A stretch of 64,000 bases of DNA, from the NCBI RefSeq assembly GCF_002197685.1, contig NZ_NBBI01000004.1, positions 62,001-126,000 on the forward strand, written 5' to 3'. Positions within the stretch are counted from its first letter, which is position 1; each line of letters opens with the position of its first letter. This document shows, piece after piece, positions 27,830 to 36,165 of this stretch. The notes beneath the pieces were generated by a model. It was not told the origin of the DNA. It did not search any database and was given only the letters and a program-made list of their open reading frames with translations. The translations under genes were made by a program, and so were the position numbers. The DNA is from Sphingomonas dokdonensis (GTDB lineage: Bacteria > Pseudomonadota > Alphaproteobacteria > Sphingomonadales > Sphingomonadaceae).

Positions 27830-28486
27830 CTAGCCGTACCGTTCCTCATGCCACGGGTCGCCGCGCATGTGGTACCCGTTCACCTCCCAGAACCCGGGCT
27901 TGTCGGCGCCGAGGAACTCGATCGCGTTGATCCATTTCGCGCTTTTCCAGAAATAAAGGTGCGGAATGATCAGCCGCGCCGGCCCGCCATGCTCGCGCGA
28001 CAAGGGCCTACCCTGCCACGAATGCGCGATCATCGCGTCCGCCGCGGCGAAGTCCGCCAGCAGGACGTTGGTGGTATAGCCATCATAGCCGTGCAGCATG
28101 ACGGCGCGCGCCTCGTCGCGCGGCGCCACTAGATCGAGCAGCGTCTCCGTCGACACGCCCGCCCAGTCATTGTCGTAGCGTGACCAGGTCGTGACGCAAT
28201 GTATGTCCGACCGGCGCGTGCTTTGCGGCAGCTGCTGAAACGCTGCCCAATCCAGCGTGATCGGCCGTTCGACCAGCCCGCGCACCTGCAACCGCCAGCG
28301 ATCGGTCGATACATCCGGCTGACGTCCCAGATCGAGCACCGGCCAATTGGTGACGAGATGCTGGCCGGGCGGCAAACGGTCATCGCTGCCCGCCTCGCGT
28401 GCGTCGGTGATGAACTTGCGCTCGGCGGCCCAGCGCTGCTTCGAACGCGTCAGCTTCGTGTCCGCTGGGGGTGGCTCATCGTCCAT
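27830..28486 (-). CDS. Sulfite-oxidase-like molybdopterin oxidoreductase
   Basis: A 218-residue enzyme of the sulfite oxidase Moco-binding fold. The presumed molybdenum-ligand Cys is in DIHCVTTWSRYDN, followed by GYTTNVLLADF and GGPARLIIPHLYFWKSAKWI, typical of the short SuoX-like group. No signal peptide is seen, so it is probably cytoplasmic, unlike YedY/MsrP. ATG at 28486 has GAGGAG ten bases upstream. The substrate is unknown. The modABC molybdate transporter is about 5 kb away. Confidence 0.87.
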   Translation of the reverse strand: MDDEPPPADTKLTRSKQRWAAERKFITDAREAGSDDRLPPGQHLVTNWPVLDLGRQPDVSTDRWRLQVRGLVERPITLDWAAFQQLPQSTRRSDIHCVTTWSRYDNDWAGVSTETLLDLVAPRDEARAVMLHGYDGYTTNVLLADFAAADAMIAHSWQGRPLSREHGGPARLIIPHLYFWKSAKWINAIEFLGADKPGFWEVNGYHMRGDPWHEERYG

Positions 28487-28620
28487 GGCTCGGCTCCTCG
28501 GCTGACAGCTTACACGCACAACGCGACATTTTGCGACGATTAAGCACTGGCGCCGGGACATAGCGGGCACACCCATCGTTCATCCCGACCATCACTCTTC
28601 ATGACTTCGGGAGCATCTCC

Positions 28621-31020
28621 TTGCCGCAATGGCTTCTGCCCCTCCTCAGCCTGTCCGCCGCCACCCCCGCGCCGCTCGTTCAGCCACAGCAAGCCCCGGC
28701 GGAGCAGGAGCCGGCCGCCCCCGCCACTGACGAGGACGATCTCGAACTGGAGGACGACATCGTCGTCACGGGAAGCCGCAAACCGCGCGGTTCGGTGATC
28801 GGCGACATCACGCCCGAAGTGACGCTGAGCGGGCGCGACATTCGCGCTTATGGCGCCAGCAACATCGGCGAATTGCTGCAGGAGCTCTCCCCGCTGACCG
28901 GCAGCATCCAGGGGCGCGGCGGCGGCGGCTCCCCCGTGGTGCTGCTGAGCGGCCGGCGCATCAGCGGCTTTCGCGAGATCCGCGACCTGCCGCCCGAGGC
29001 GATCCAGCGCGTCGAGATCCTGCCCGAAGAGGTGGCGCTGAAATACGGCTACCGCCCCGACCAGAAGGTCGTGAACATCGTGCTACGCCGCCGCTTCAAT
29101 GCAATCACGGCCGAGGCGGAAACCAACCTCGCCACCGACGGCGGGCGCCAGGTGCACGAAGCCGACGTCAATTACCTGCGGCTTTCCGAGGGCAGCCGGT
29201 TCAGCATCGACGGCGAATATACGCGCAGCAACCCGCTGTTCGAGACCGAGCGCCACCTGCAGAACGCCGATCCGAACCGCACGCTCCTCTCCGCCAGCGA
29301 CGCGGCGAAGCTGAACACGACGTACAACCGCACCATCTTCGGCAACGTCTCCGCCACCATCAACGGCGAGCTGGAGGGGGCGAACACGCTCGCGGCGCTG
29401 GGCAGCGCAAGCGACGGGCGCCGGCTGCTGCGCGACGCCCGCACCCGGACGGGCGCGCTCAGCTATGCGCTGAACGGCGATCTGGCGACCTGGCGCTGGT
29501 CGCTCGACGGCGGCTACACGCGCGATTGGAGCACTACCCTGACCGATCGCGACGAGGGCACCGGCGTGCGGCAGGATCGCGCCAAGTCCGTGGCGGAGCT
29601 GATCCAGACCGAGGGCACGCTGAGCGGCAGCCTCCTCGATCTGCCCGCCGGCCCGATCAGCGCGACGCTGAAGGCCGGCCTTGCCCTGCGCGACATCGCC
29701 AGCGAGTCGCGGCGTGCGGACCAGTTCACGGCGACCGATCTGTCGCGGGATCAGTTCAACGGTCAGGCGAATGTTGACGTGCCGCTGCTGAAGAACAGCC
29801 CCGTCGGCACGCTGAGCGTCAACCTGAACGGGGGCGTGGACCAGCTATCCGACTTCGGCACGCTTGGCACCGTGGGCTATGGCTTCAACTGGCGACCGAT
29901 CGAGCCCATCCGCCTGATCGGATCGGTGACGCACGAGGAAGGCGCGCCGACCATCCAGCAGCTCGGCAACCCGGTGATCGTCACGCCCAACGTGCGCGTG
30001 TTCGATCTGGTCACCGGGCAGACGGTGGACGCAACGACCGTGGAAGGTGGCAATCCAGCGTTGCGCGCGGATCGTCGCCGCGTGCTGAAGCTCGGCGTCA
30101 CCGCCAAGCCGATCGAGAACACCGATCTGACTTTGCTGGTCAACTATACCGACAGCAAGATCGACAATCCCATTGCGAGTTTCCCGACGGCAACGCCGGA
30201 GATCGAGGCGGCCTTTCCCGACCGCTTCGAGCGCGATGCCGCCGGCACGCTGCTGCGGATCGACAATCGCCCGGTCAATTTCCAGAGCAGCCGACAGCGG
30301 CAGATCCGCTGGGGCTTCAACTGGTCGGAAACGCTCGAGGCTCCGCCGCCGACCGGGCCGGACGGACAGCCGCTCACCCCGGATCAGATCGAGGAGCGCC
30401 GCGCCGCCATGCGCGAGCAATTCCGCCAGGCGCGTGGTGGGAATGCCAGCAGCAGCGGCGTCCGTTCGGGTGGCGGTCGAGGTTTCGGCGGTGGACGTGG
30501 CTTTGGCGGCGGGCGTGGTGGCCGCGCCGGGCGCGTTCAGGTCAGCATCTTCCACACCTGGCGGCTGGAGGACACGATCACCATCCGGACCGGCGTACCG
30601 ACGCTGGATCTGCTGGAAGGCTCGGCGATCGGCACGCGCGGCGGCAGGCCGGAACATCAGATCGAGTTCAACCTCGGCTATAATCGCAATGGCCTCGGCG
30701 CGCGGCTGAACGGCACCTGGGAAAGCGGCACGTCGATCCTCGCCAATCCCGGCGGCGCCCCCTCGCCCGACGATCTGCAGTTCGGCTCCCTGTTCACCGC
30801 CAATCTGCGCATTTTTGCCGATCTCAGCCAACAGCGCGCGCTTGTCCGCCAGGTGCCGTTCTTCCGCGGCTCGCGCGTGACGCTGGCGGTGAACAACCTG
30901 TTCAACCAGCGACTGGATGTGCGCGACCGCGCCGGCGCGGTGCCGATCGGCTATCAGCCGGCGCTGCTCGACCCACTTGGGCGGTCCGTCCGCCTGAGCT
31001 TTCGAAAGCTGTTCTTCTAA
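28621..31020 (+). CDS. TonB-dependent receptor with Gly/Arg-rich insert
   Basis: A 799-residue outer membrane receptor starting with TTG (GGAG nine bases upstream; no in-frame ATG is close). It has a signal-like hydrophobic start, an acidic Pro-rich stretch with DDIVVTGSRK (TonB-box region), a plug domain (ISGFREIRDLPPEAIQRVEILPEE) and a barrel ending in Phe. A striking GGGRGFGGGRGFGGGRGG insert sits near residue 620, encoded by imperfect tandem repeats. It belongs to a receptor family common in sphingomonads and Caulobacter with unknown ligand; no substrate is suggested by the neighbours. Confidence 0.88.
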   Translation: MPQWLLPLLSLSAATPAPLVQPQQAPAEQEPAAPATDEDDLELEDDIVVTGSRKPRGSVIGDITPEVTLSGRDIRAYGASNIGELLQELSPLTGSIQGRGGGGSPVVLLSGRRISGFREIRDLPPEAIQRVEILPEEVALKYGYRPDQKVVNIVLRRRFNAITAEAETNLATDGGRQVHEADVNYLRLSEGSRFSIDGEYTRSNPLFETERHLQNADPNRTLLSASDAAKLNTTYNRTIFGNVSATINGELEGANTLAALGSASDGRRLLRDARTRTGALSYALNGDLATWRWSLDGGYTRDWSTTLTDRDEGTGVRQDRAKSVAELIQTEGTLSGSLLDLPAGPISATLKAGLALRDIASESRRADQFTATDLSRDQFNGQANVDVPLLKNSPVGTLSVNLNGGVDQLSDFGTLGTVGYGFNWRPIEPIRLIGSVTHEEGAPTIQQLGNPVIVTPNVRVFDLVTGQTVDATTVEGGNPALRADRRRVLKLGVTAKPIENTDLTLLVNYTDSKIDNPIASFPTATPEIEAAFPDRFERDAAGTLLRIDNRPVNFQSSRQRQIRWGFNWSETLEAPPPTGPDGQPLTPDQIEERRAAMREQFRQARGGNASSSGVRSGGGRGFGGGRGFGGGRGGRAGRVQVSIFHTWRLEDTITIRTGVPTLDLLEGSAIGTRGGRPEHQIEFNLGYNRNGLGARLNGTWESGTSILANPGGAPSPDDLQFGSLFTANLRIFADLSQQRALVRQVPFFRGSRVTLAVNNLFNQRLDVRDRAGAVPIGYQPALLDPLGRSVRLSFRKLFF

Positions 31021-31094
31021 CAGGTTCCGGCCCTTCCGCTTTCGCCAGAAAACGACGCGGTATTTGGATACCCGTCGTGTAAGGGGCCGAATTG

Positions 31095-31123
31095 TTGACT
31101 TTCCGCCGCCCCTCGATCAAAGC
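31095..31123 (+). promoter_or_regulatory. Possible rplM promoter
   Basis: TTGACT at 31095-31100 is a good -35 hexamer; 17 bases later CAAAGC is a poor -10. It stands about 65 bases before the rplM ATG in a 167-base gap that has no other candidate. Confidence 0.3.
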
Positions 31124-31187
31124 GCCCGTGTCACGCCGCGCTCTGATTGGGGGCGGCGTCTTCGTTTATTGCAAAGGTCCATAGCCC

Positions 31188-31667
31188 ATGAAGGCGCTGA
31201 TGAAGACCACCAAGGCGGCCAAGCCCGCCGAAGTGGAAAAGAAGTGGCATATCGTTGACGCCACCGACCTGGTGGTCGGTCGCGCAGCCGTCGTGATCGC
31301 CAACGTGCTGCGCGGCAAGCACAAGACCTCGTTCACCCCGCACGTCGATTGCGGTGACAATGTCATCGTCATCAACGCCGACAAGGTGCGTTTCACCGGC
31401 AACAAGCTGGCGGACAAGATCTATTACAAGCACACCGGCTACGCCGGCGGCATCAAGGGCGTGACCGCCGAGAAGGTTCTCGAAGGTCGCTTCCCGGAGC
31501 GCGTGCTCGAGAAGGCCGTTGAGCGCATGATCCCGCGCGGCCCGCTGGGCCGCCAGCAGATGCGCAACCTGCGCATCTTCAAGGGCGCCGAGCACCCGCA
31601 TGAGGCGCAGAACCCCGAGGTCCTCGACATCGCCGGCATGAGCCGCAAGAACAAGGTGGGCGCATAA
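31188..31667 (+). CDS. rplM: Ribosomal protein L13
   Basis: A 159-residue 50S subunit protein. Conserved segments are [15 protein letters not shown] near the start, [14 protein letters not shown], and [20 protein letters not shown]. Compared with the 142-residue E. coli protein there is a Lys/Ala-rich N-terminal extension of about 15 residues, as often seen in alphaproteobacteria. It overlaps rpsI by one base, the standard rplM-rpsI operon. Confidence 0.98.
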   Translation: MKALMKTTKAAKPAEVEKKWHIVDATDLVVGRAAVVIANVLRGKHKTSFTPHVDCGDNVIVINADKVRFTGNKLADKIYYKHTGYAGGIKGVTAEKVLEGRFPERVLEKAVERMIPRGPLGRQQMRNLRIFKGAEHPHEAQNPEVLDIAGMSRKNKVGA

Positions 31668-32212
31668 TGTCCGACAATCGCCAGTCGCTTTCCGATCTCG
31701 CATCGCTGACGCAGCAGGCTGCGCAGGCACCGGCCTCGGCCGATGCGCCCGCCGCTGACGCAGGTACCGAGGCGCCCGTTCAGGCCCAGCCGACCATGCC
31801 GCTGCGCCAGCAGGAACTCGACAAGTATGGCCGCGCCTACGCTACCGGCCGCCGCAAGGACGCGGTTGCACGTGTCTGGCTGAAGCCGGGCTCGGGCAAG
31901 ATCACGATCAACGGCCGCGATCAGGAAGTCTATTTCGCGCGTCCGACGCTGCGTCTCGTCATCAACCAAGTGTTCGGCATTACCGAGCGCGAAGGTCAGT
32001 ACGACGTGATCTGCACCGTAAAGGGCGGTGGTCTGTCGGGCCAGGCCGGCGCGGTGAAGCACGGCATCAGCCAGGCGCTGACCAAGTACGAGCCGGCGCT
32101 GCGCAGCCCGGTGAAGGCGGCAGGCTTCCTGACCCGCGATAGCCGTACTGTCGAGCGTAAGAAGTACGGCCGCGCCAAGGCACGTCGTAGCTTCCAGTTC
32201 TCGAAGCGCTGA
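31667..32212 (+). CDS. rpsI: Ribosomal protein S9 with N-terminal extension
   Basis: A 181-residue 30S subunit protein. The S9 core starts about residue 54 ([21 protein letters not shown]) and ends with the basic tail [17 protein letters not shown] that reaches the P-site tRNA. About 50 Ala/Gln/Pro-rich residues precede the core, compared with 130 residues in total for E. coli S9. The extension is probably flexible and lineage-typical. The start overlaps the rplM stop; a strong intrinsic terminator follows. Confidence 0.97.
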   Translation: MSDNRQSLSDLASLTQQAAQAPASADAPAADAGTEAPVQAQPTMPLRQQELDKYGRAYATGRRKDAVARVWLKPGSGKITINGRDQEVYFARPTLRLVINQVFGITEREGQYDVICTVKGGGLSGQAGAVKHGISQALTKYEPALRSPVKAAGFLTRDSRTVERKKYGRAKARRSFQFSKR

Positions 32213-32260
32213 TCTGGCAGCTTCTGCGTCGCGTGGCGGCGGGGAAGCTTTCTTGCTAGC

Positions 32261-32298
32261 AAAAGGGGGATCGCCCGTTCGGGGCGGCCCCCTTTTTC
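32261..32298 (+). terminator. Intrinsic terminator of rplM-rpsI
   Basis: AAAAGGGGG pairs with CCCCCTTTTT, with an inner GCCC-GTTC-GGGC stem, and the run of five T follows directly. It lies 49 bases after the rpsI stop and is the best canonical terminator in the window. Confidence 0.9.
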
Positions 32299-32395
32299 GT
32301 GCGCGCGACCGGCGCAGCACCGCGAGCGAACCCGTATCGCGTAATCGGACCGGCAAGGCATCGCAGAGCTACGCCGTCGTCCCTATATCGGCCTC

Positions 32396-33025
32396 ATGCC
32401 CGCTCTGGCCGATTTCGCCCCGCACCTGCCGCTGATCCTCACGCTTCTCGCGGTGGTCGTGATCGCAGGCTTCCTCCGACGCATTCCGGTGATCGGGCGG
32501 ATCGTCAGCGTGCTCACCTGGCTGGTGCTGATCGGCGCCTTTATCCTGGTTCTTGGCCAGCGCGAACGGTTCGACCCCTATCTTGGCCGGTTCGCGGAGA
32601 TGCTCGATCGCTCGGGTCAGCAGGTGACCGGCAACGAAACGCGGATCACCATGAGCGCGGACGGTCATTTCTGGGCGACGGTTCGATTCGGCGGCATCAA
32701 ACGCCGCATGTTGATCGATAGCGGGGCGACCGTCACTGCCCTGTCGCTCGACACCGCATCGCGCGCCGGATTGGACGTGCGCGACGCGCTCTTTCCCATG
32801 CTGCTGCGTACGGCCAATGGCACGATCAGGGCACAGACCTCCGCCGTCGACGAATTGAAGCTGGGCAACATCGTAGCCCGCGACGTGCCCGTGGTGGTCT
32901 CGCCCGCGTTCGGCGACACCGACGTGCTCGGCATGAACTTCCTGTCGCGCCTGAAATCATGGCGCGTCGAGGGGCGCACCCTGATCCTCGTGCCCAATCA
33001 TCCGCAGGCCGTTACAGCCGAATGA
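32396..33025 (+). CDS. Retropepsin-like aspartic protease (TIGR02281 type)
   Basis: A 209-residue protein with two N-terminal hydrophobic segments (about 10-28 and 38-55) and a periplasmic clan AA protease domain. The catalytic motif is LIDSGATVTALS near residue 106, and LGMNFLSRLKSWRVEGRTLIL is the C-terminal family signature. As a single-domain retropepsin it must dimerise to form an active site. Its role is unknown. Its last 14 bases overlap the end of the convergent modC. Confidence 0.9.
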   Translation: MPALADFAPHLPLILTLLAVVVIAGFLRRIPVIGRIVSVLTWLVLIGAFILVLGQRERFDPYLGRFAEMLDRSGQQVTGNETRITMSADGHFWATVRFGGIKRRMLIDSGATVTALSLDTASRAGLDVRDALFPMLLRTANGTIRAQTSAVDELKLGNIVARDVPVVVSPAFGDTDVLGMNFLSRLKSWRVEGRTLILVPNHPQAVTAE

Positions 33026-33617
33026 TCTGATCGCCCCCGAGCCGCTCGGCCTCCTCGGGATCGTGCGTCACGATCAGCATCGGCAGCCGCATGTCGTCGC
33101 GCACCCGCTCGATCACCTGCATCGCCTCTTCGCGCCGCGTGCGATCGAGCGAGGAGAGCGGCTCGTCGAGGAGCAGAAAGTCCGGCTTCCGCAGCAGCGC
33201 ACGACCGATCGCCACGCGGCGCGCCTCTCCGCCCGACAAGGTGCGCGGCCAGCGATCGAGCAAATGCGCGATGTCCAGTCGCGTCGCGATCTCGGCAAGC
33301 GTGGTCGGCCCGTCCGCGCCGTAGAGCAGATTGCGTCGCACGGAGAGGTGGGGAAACAGCCGCGGGTCTTGGAACACCACGCCTGCCCGGCGATGTTCGG
33401 GCGCGATGTTGATCCGGCGGTCGGCGTCGAAAAGCGGCCGGCCGGCCACACAGATGCGGCCGCGATCAGGCCGCAACAGGCCGGCGATCATCATCAGGAG
33501 GCTGGTTTTTCCCACGCCCGATGGACCAAACAGCACCGTGCTCCCCGCGCCGCTCTGAAACGCCGCGCCGACCACCACGCCGCCGCGCCGGTGCGACACG
33601 TCGATGTCAAAGGACAT
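33012..33617 (-). CDS. modC: Molybdate ABC transporter ATPase, short form
   Basis: ATP-binding subunit for molybdate uptake, 201 residues. Walker A is GPSGVGKTS, the signature is LSGGEARR, Walker B is FLLLDEPLSSLD, and the switch His is in IVTHDPEEAERLGG. Canonical ModC is about 350 residues with a C-terminal molybdate-binding TOBE domain; here the protein ends right after the ATPase core, so regulatory oxyanion binding is lost. It overlaps modB by 11 bases; ATG at 33617 is chosen for the start of the first strand (MSFDIDV). Confidence 0.9.
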   Translation of the reverse strand: MSFDIDVSHRRGGVVVGAAFQSGAGSTVLFGPSGVGKTSLLMMIAGLLRPDRGRICVAGRPLFDADRRINIAPEHRRAGVVFQDPRLFPHLSVRRNLLYGADGPTTLAEIATRLDIAHLLDRWPRTLSGGEARRVAIGRALLRKPDFLLLDEPLSSLDRTRREEAMQVIERVRDDMRLPMLIVTHDPEEAERLGGDQIIRL

Positions 33618-34293
33618 GGAGGCGGCGCCCCTGTCGCCGGCCGAGAAGCTCGGACACAATCAGAGCAACGAGGCTCAACATGATTGATATCGCTGCCAGT
33701 TTCCACACCATTGCCTCGCCGCCAGGCCGCTGCAGGGCGGCATAGATGGCGAGCGGCAACGTCTGCGTTTCGCCCGGCACGTTGGAGACAAAGGTGATCG
33801 TGGCGCCGAACTCACCCAACGATCGTGCAAAGCCGAGCATCGCCGCTGCGAGGATGCCAGGCAGCGCAAGTGGCAGTGTGATCGTAGCAAAGGTGCGCCA
33901 CGGCCCCGCACCCAATGTTCGCGCGGCTTGTTCAAGTCGCTGGTCAACACCTTCGATCGACAAGCGAATTGCCCGCACCATCAACGGCAATGCCATGATC
34001 GCAGCCGCGACCGCCGCTCCCGTCCAGCGGAACAGGATAGACACACCAAACCACCGCTCGAGCAGATTGCCGAGCGGCCCCGTCGGTGCAAAGGCAAGCA
34101 GCAGCAACCACCCGGTAACCACCGGAGGCACGACCAGCGGCAGATGCACGATACCATCGAGCAGGATCTTGCCGGGAAAGCGGCCACGCGCGAGCAGCCA
34201 CGCCAGCGCAAAGGCGATCGGCAGCGTGCCGATCGTCGCCACCCCGCCGATCAACAATGACAGCCGAACAATAGCTTGCAATTCATCCGTCAC
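33607..34293 (-). CDS. modB: Molybdate ABC transporter permease
   Basis: Inner-membrane permease of 228 residues with about five or six hydrophobic segments. PLVVPPVVTGWLLLLAF and the EAA-loop region QAARTLGAGPWRTFATITLPLALPGI are typical of ModB, as is SLGEFGATITFVSN near the end. It overlaps modA by four bases and modC by 11, so the three are translated together. Confidence 0.95.
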   Translation of the reverse strand: MTDELQAIVRLSLLIGGVATIGTLPIAFALAWLLARGRFPGKILLDGIVHLPLVVPPVVTGWLLLLAFAPTGPLGNLLERWFGVSILFRWTGAAVAAAIMALPLMVRAIRLSIEGVDQRLEQAARTLGAGPWRTFATITLPLALPGILAAAMLGFARSLGEFGATITFVSNVPGETQTLPLAIYAALQRPGGEAMVWKLAAISIMLSLVALIVSELLGRRQGRRLHVL

Positions 34294-35057
34294 GGGTTGG
34301 TGAAGCCAAACCGGCGCATGATCTGGCGGCCGCGATCGGAGAGAAGAAACCGTCGGAACTGCTCCGCCTCGCCGCTCCGCCCGCTCTTCAGGCGCGCCAG
34401 CGGGTAAACGATCGGCGCATGGCTCTTCGGGGGGAACACGCCTGCAACGCGCAACTCAGGGGCAAGCCGCGCATCGGTGCCATAGACGATGCCATATGGC
34501 GCTGCGCCGCGCTGGACGAGCGCCAGCGCCGCACGAACATTCTCCGCCCGAATGACACGTGGCGCCACAGTGTCCCAGGCACCAAGCCGGCCGAGCGCGG
34601 CCTTGCCATACCGCCCTGCCGGCACAGCATCGGGGTCCGCCATCGCCAGTCGTCCCTTCGCCAGCCGCTGCCCAAGCGCCTTGCCGCGCAGAGCAACCAC
34701 GGCCTGCTGGCCCGGCGCCGCGACGACTACCAGTCGATTGCCCACCAGATCGGCTCGCGTACCTGCGACCAGCAAGCCGCGCTTCTCCAGATCGTCCATC
34801 CACTCCTGATCGGCCGAGAGGAAGAGATCAGCGGGCGCGCCCGCCGCTGCCTGCCGCGCCAGCGCCGACGAGGCCGCAAAGGATAGCACCGGGCGCCCAT
34901 GGCCTTGTTTCGCCCACTCATCGGCGGCGGCGCTCAGTGCTTCCTGCATGCTGGCCGCAGCGAGGACCAACGGCGCGCGTTGCGCTGCCGCCGCGGCAGG
35001 CGACGCAAACGAGAACAGCAGCAGCAAAGCGGCAAGCAGACGCAAGCAAACCTCCAT
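34290..35057 (-). CDS. modA: Molybdate-binding periplasmic protein
   Basis: Substrate-binding protein of 255 residues with a signal peptide ending near AAAAAQ (residue 26). LVLAAASMQEAL and SFAASSALARQAAAGAPADLFLSAD are ModA signatures forming the oxyanion pocket, and DPDAVPAGRYGKAAL and YGIVYGTDA follow. ATG at 35057 has GGAG-like bases only within a short stretch, but it begins the signal peptide. First gene of modABC, probably the feeder for the molybdoenzymes at 27830 and 44002. No ModE site was recognised in the 133-base divergent region. Confidence 0.94.
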   Translation of the reverse strand: MEVCLRLLAALLLLFSFASPAAAAAQRAPLVLAAASMQEALSAAADEWAKQGHGRPVLSFAASSALARQAAAGAPADLFLSADQEWMDDLEKRGLLVAGTRADLVGNRLVVVAAPGQQAVVALRGKALGQRLAKGRLAMADPDAVPAGRYGKAALGRLGAWDTVAPRVIRAENVRAALALVQRGAAPYGIVYGTDARLAPELRVAGVFPPKSHAPIVYPLARLKSGRSGEAEQFRRFLLSDRGRQIMRRFGFTNP

Positions 35058-35190
35058 GAGAATGCCCCTTGGTACCGGTGGCAAAACGATCCGACCAGCC
35101 ACAGTGTCAGGTGGACAAGCAATCGCCCGTTGCCTAGCGACGATTGAAACGGAGAGGAGCGGCCATGCAGAAGCTGGACCGGCTGTTGCG

Positions 35191-36165
35191 ATGGAATTGA
35201 CCGAAGTTGGCGCGATGCTCGCCGACACGGCCGAGCGATTGTTCACGGCGCATGCCGAGGAGATCGACCGAGCAGCGCATGAGGGCGTCTGGCCGGAGGC
35301 CGCCTGGGCCGCGATCGAGGAAAGCGGCCTGCCGCTCGCCCTGGTGCCAGAGGCGCAGGGTGGATTTGGTGTGCCGCCGCGCGAGGCGCTGATGCTGATC
35401 CGTCAGTCGGGGCGTCATGCGCTCGCCCTTCCCCTTGCCGAAACAATGATCGGGAATGCAGCACTCGCGGCTGCGGGCCTGTCGCTGGCGAAAGGGCCCG
35501 TCGGGTTGGCGGATAGTGCGAATGCGCGCGTCCCGTGGGGGCGCCATGCCAAGACGATCGTGCTTGGCGACGATGTCGGGGTACAGCGGCATGTCGGCCT
35601 GGACGTCTCTACTCAGGGCACAAACATAGCCGGGCATCCACGCGATCAGATAGCGGCTCCGGCGGAACAGCCAAGTTCTGCCGGCGCCGTGCCCGTGCTG
35701 GCGCTCGGCGCGCTGGCGCGTGCACTCCAGATGGCCGGCGCGCTCGAACGCGTGCTCGAGATGACGGTCGAGCATGTCTCCAGCCGCGTTCAATTCGGCC
35801 GTCCCTTGGCAAAATTCCAGGCGATCCAGCAGGAACTGGCGAAGCTTGCCGGCGAGGTGGCGGCTGCGTCGGCGGCGGCGGACCATGCAGCAGACGCTTA
35901 TGCTAGCGGTGCAGAAGACCTGACCTTTGCCATCGCCGTAGCGCGCACCCGCATCGGCGAGGCGGCCAGCAAGGCGGCCGCCATCGCGCACCAATTGCAC
36001 GGCGCGATCGGCTTCACGCGCGAACATGCGCTGCATCGCTTCACCACCGCCTTGTGGGCGTGGCGCGACGAATATGGCACGCAACGGCACTGGACGTTGA
36101 TTGTCGGCAAGCGGGCGCTGAGTGCGGGCCGGGATGGCTATTGGCCGATGGTGGTGGCGGCATGA
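35191..36165 (+). CDS. Acyl-CoA dehydrogenase family protein, small subunit type
   Basis: A 324-residue FAD-dependent acyl-CoA dehydrogenase homologue, shorter than the usual 380. The N-terminal helical domain is clear (WAAIEESGLPLALVPEAQGGFG) and so is the C-terminal helical domain (SRVQFGRPLAKFQAIQQELAKLAGE, HQLHGAIGFTREHALHRF), but the middle beta domain (about 120-190) looks shortened. It overlaps the next dehydrogenase by ATGA, suggesting a heteromeric enzyme. The ATG at 35191 has no adjacent ribosome site; a strong one (GGAGAGGAG) instead precedes a short out-of-frame ORF at 35165. Confidence 0.85.
   Translation: MELTEVGAMLADTAERLFTAHAEEIDRAAHEGVWPEAAWAAIEESGLPLALVPEAQGGFGVPPREALMLIRQSGRHALALPLAETMIGNAALAAAGLSLAKGPVGLADSANARVPWGRHAKTIVLGDDVGVQRHVGLDVSTQGTNIAGHPRDQIAAPAEQPSSAGAVPVLALGALARALQMAGALERVLEMTVEHVSSRVQFGRPLAKFQAIQQELAKLAGEVAAASAAADHAADAYASGAEDLTFAIAVARTRIGEAASKAAAIAHQLHGAIGFTREHALHRFTTALWAWRDEYGTQRHWTLIVGKRALSAGRDGYWPMVVAA

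Noticed and set aside
32213..32395. Possible small gene between rpsI and the protease gene
   Set aside because: The stretch is explained by an intrinsic terminator; a 60-codon frame there has no ribosome site or family resemblance.
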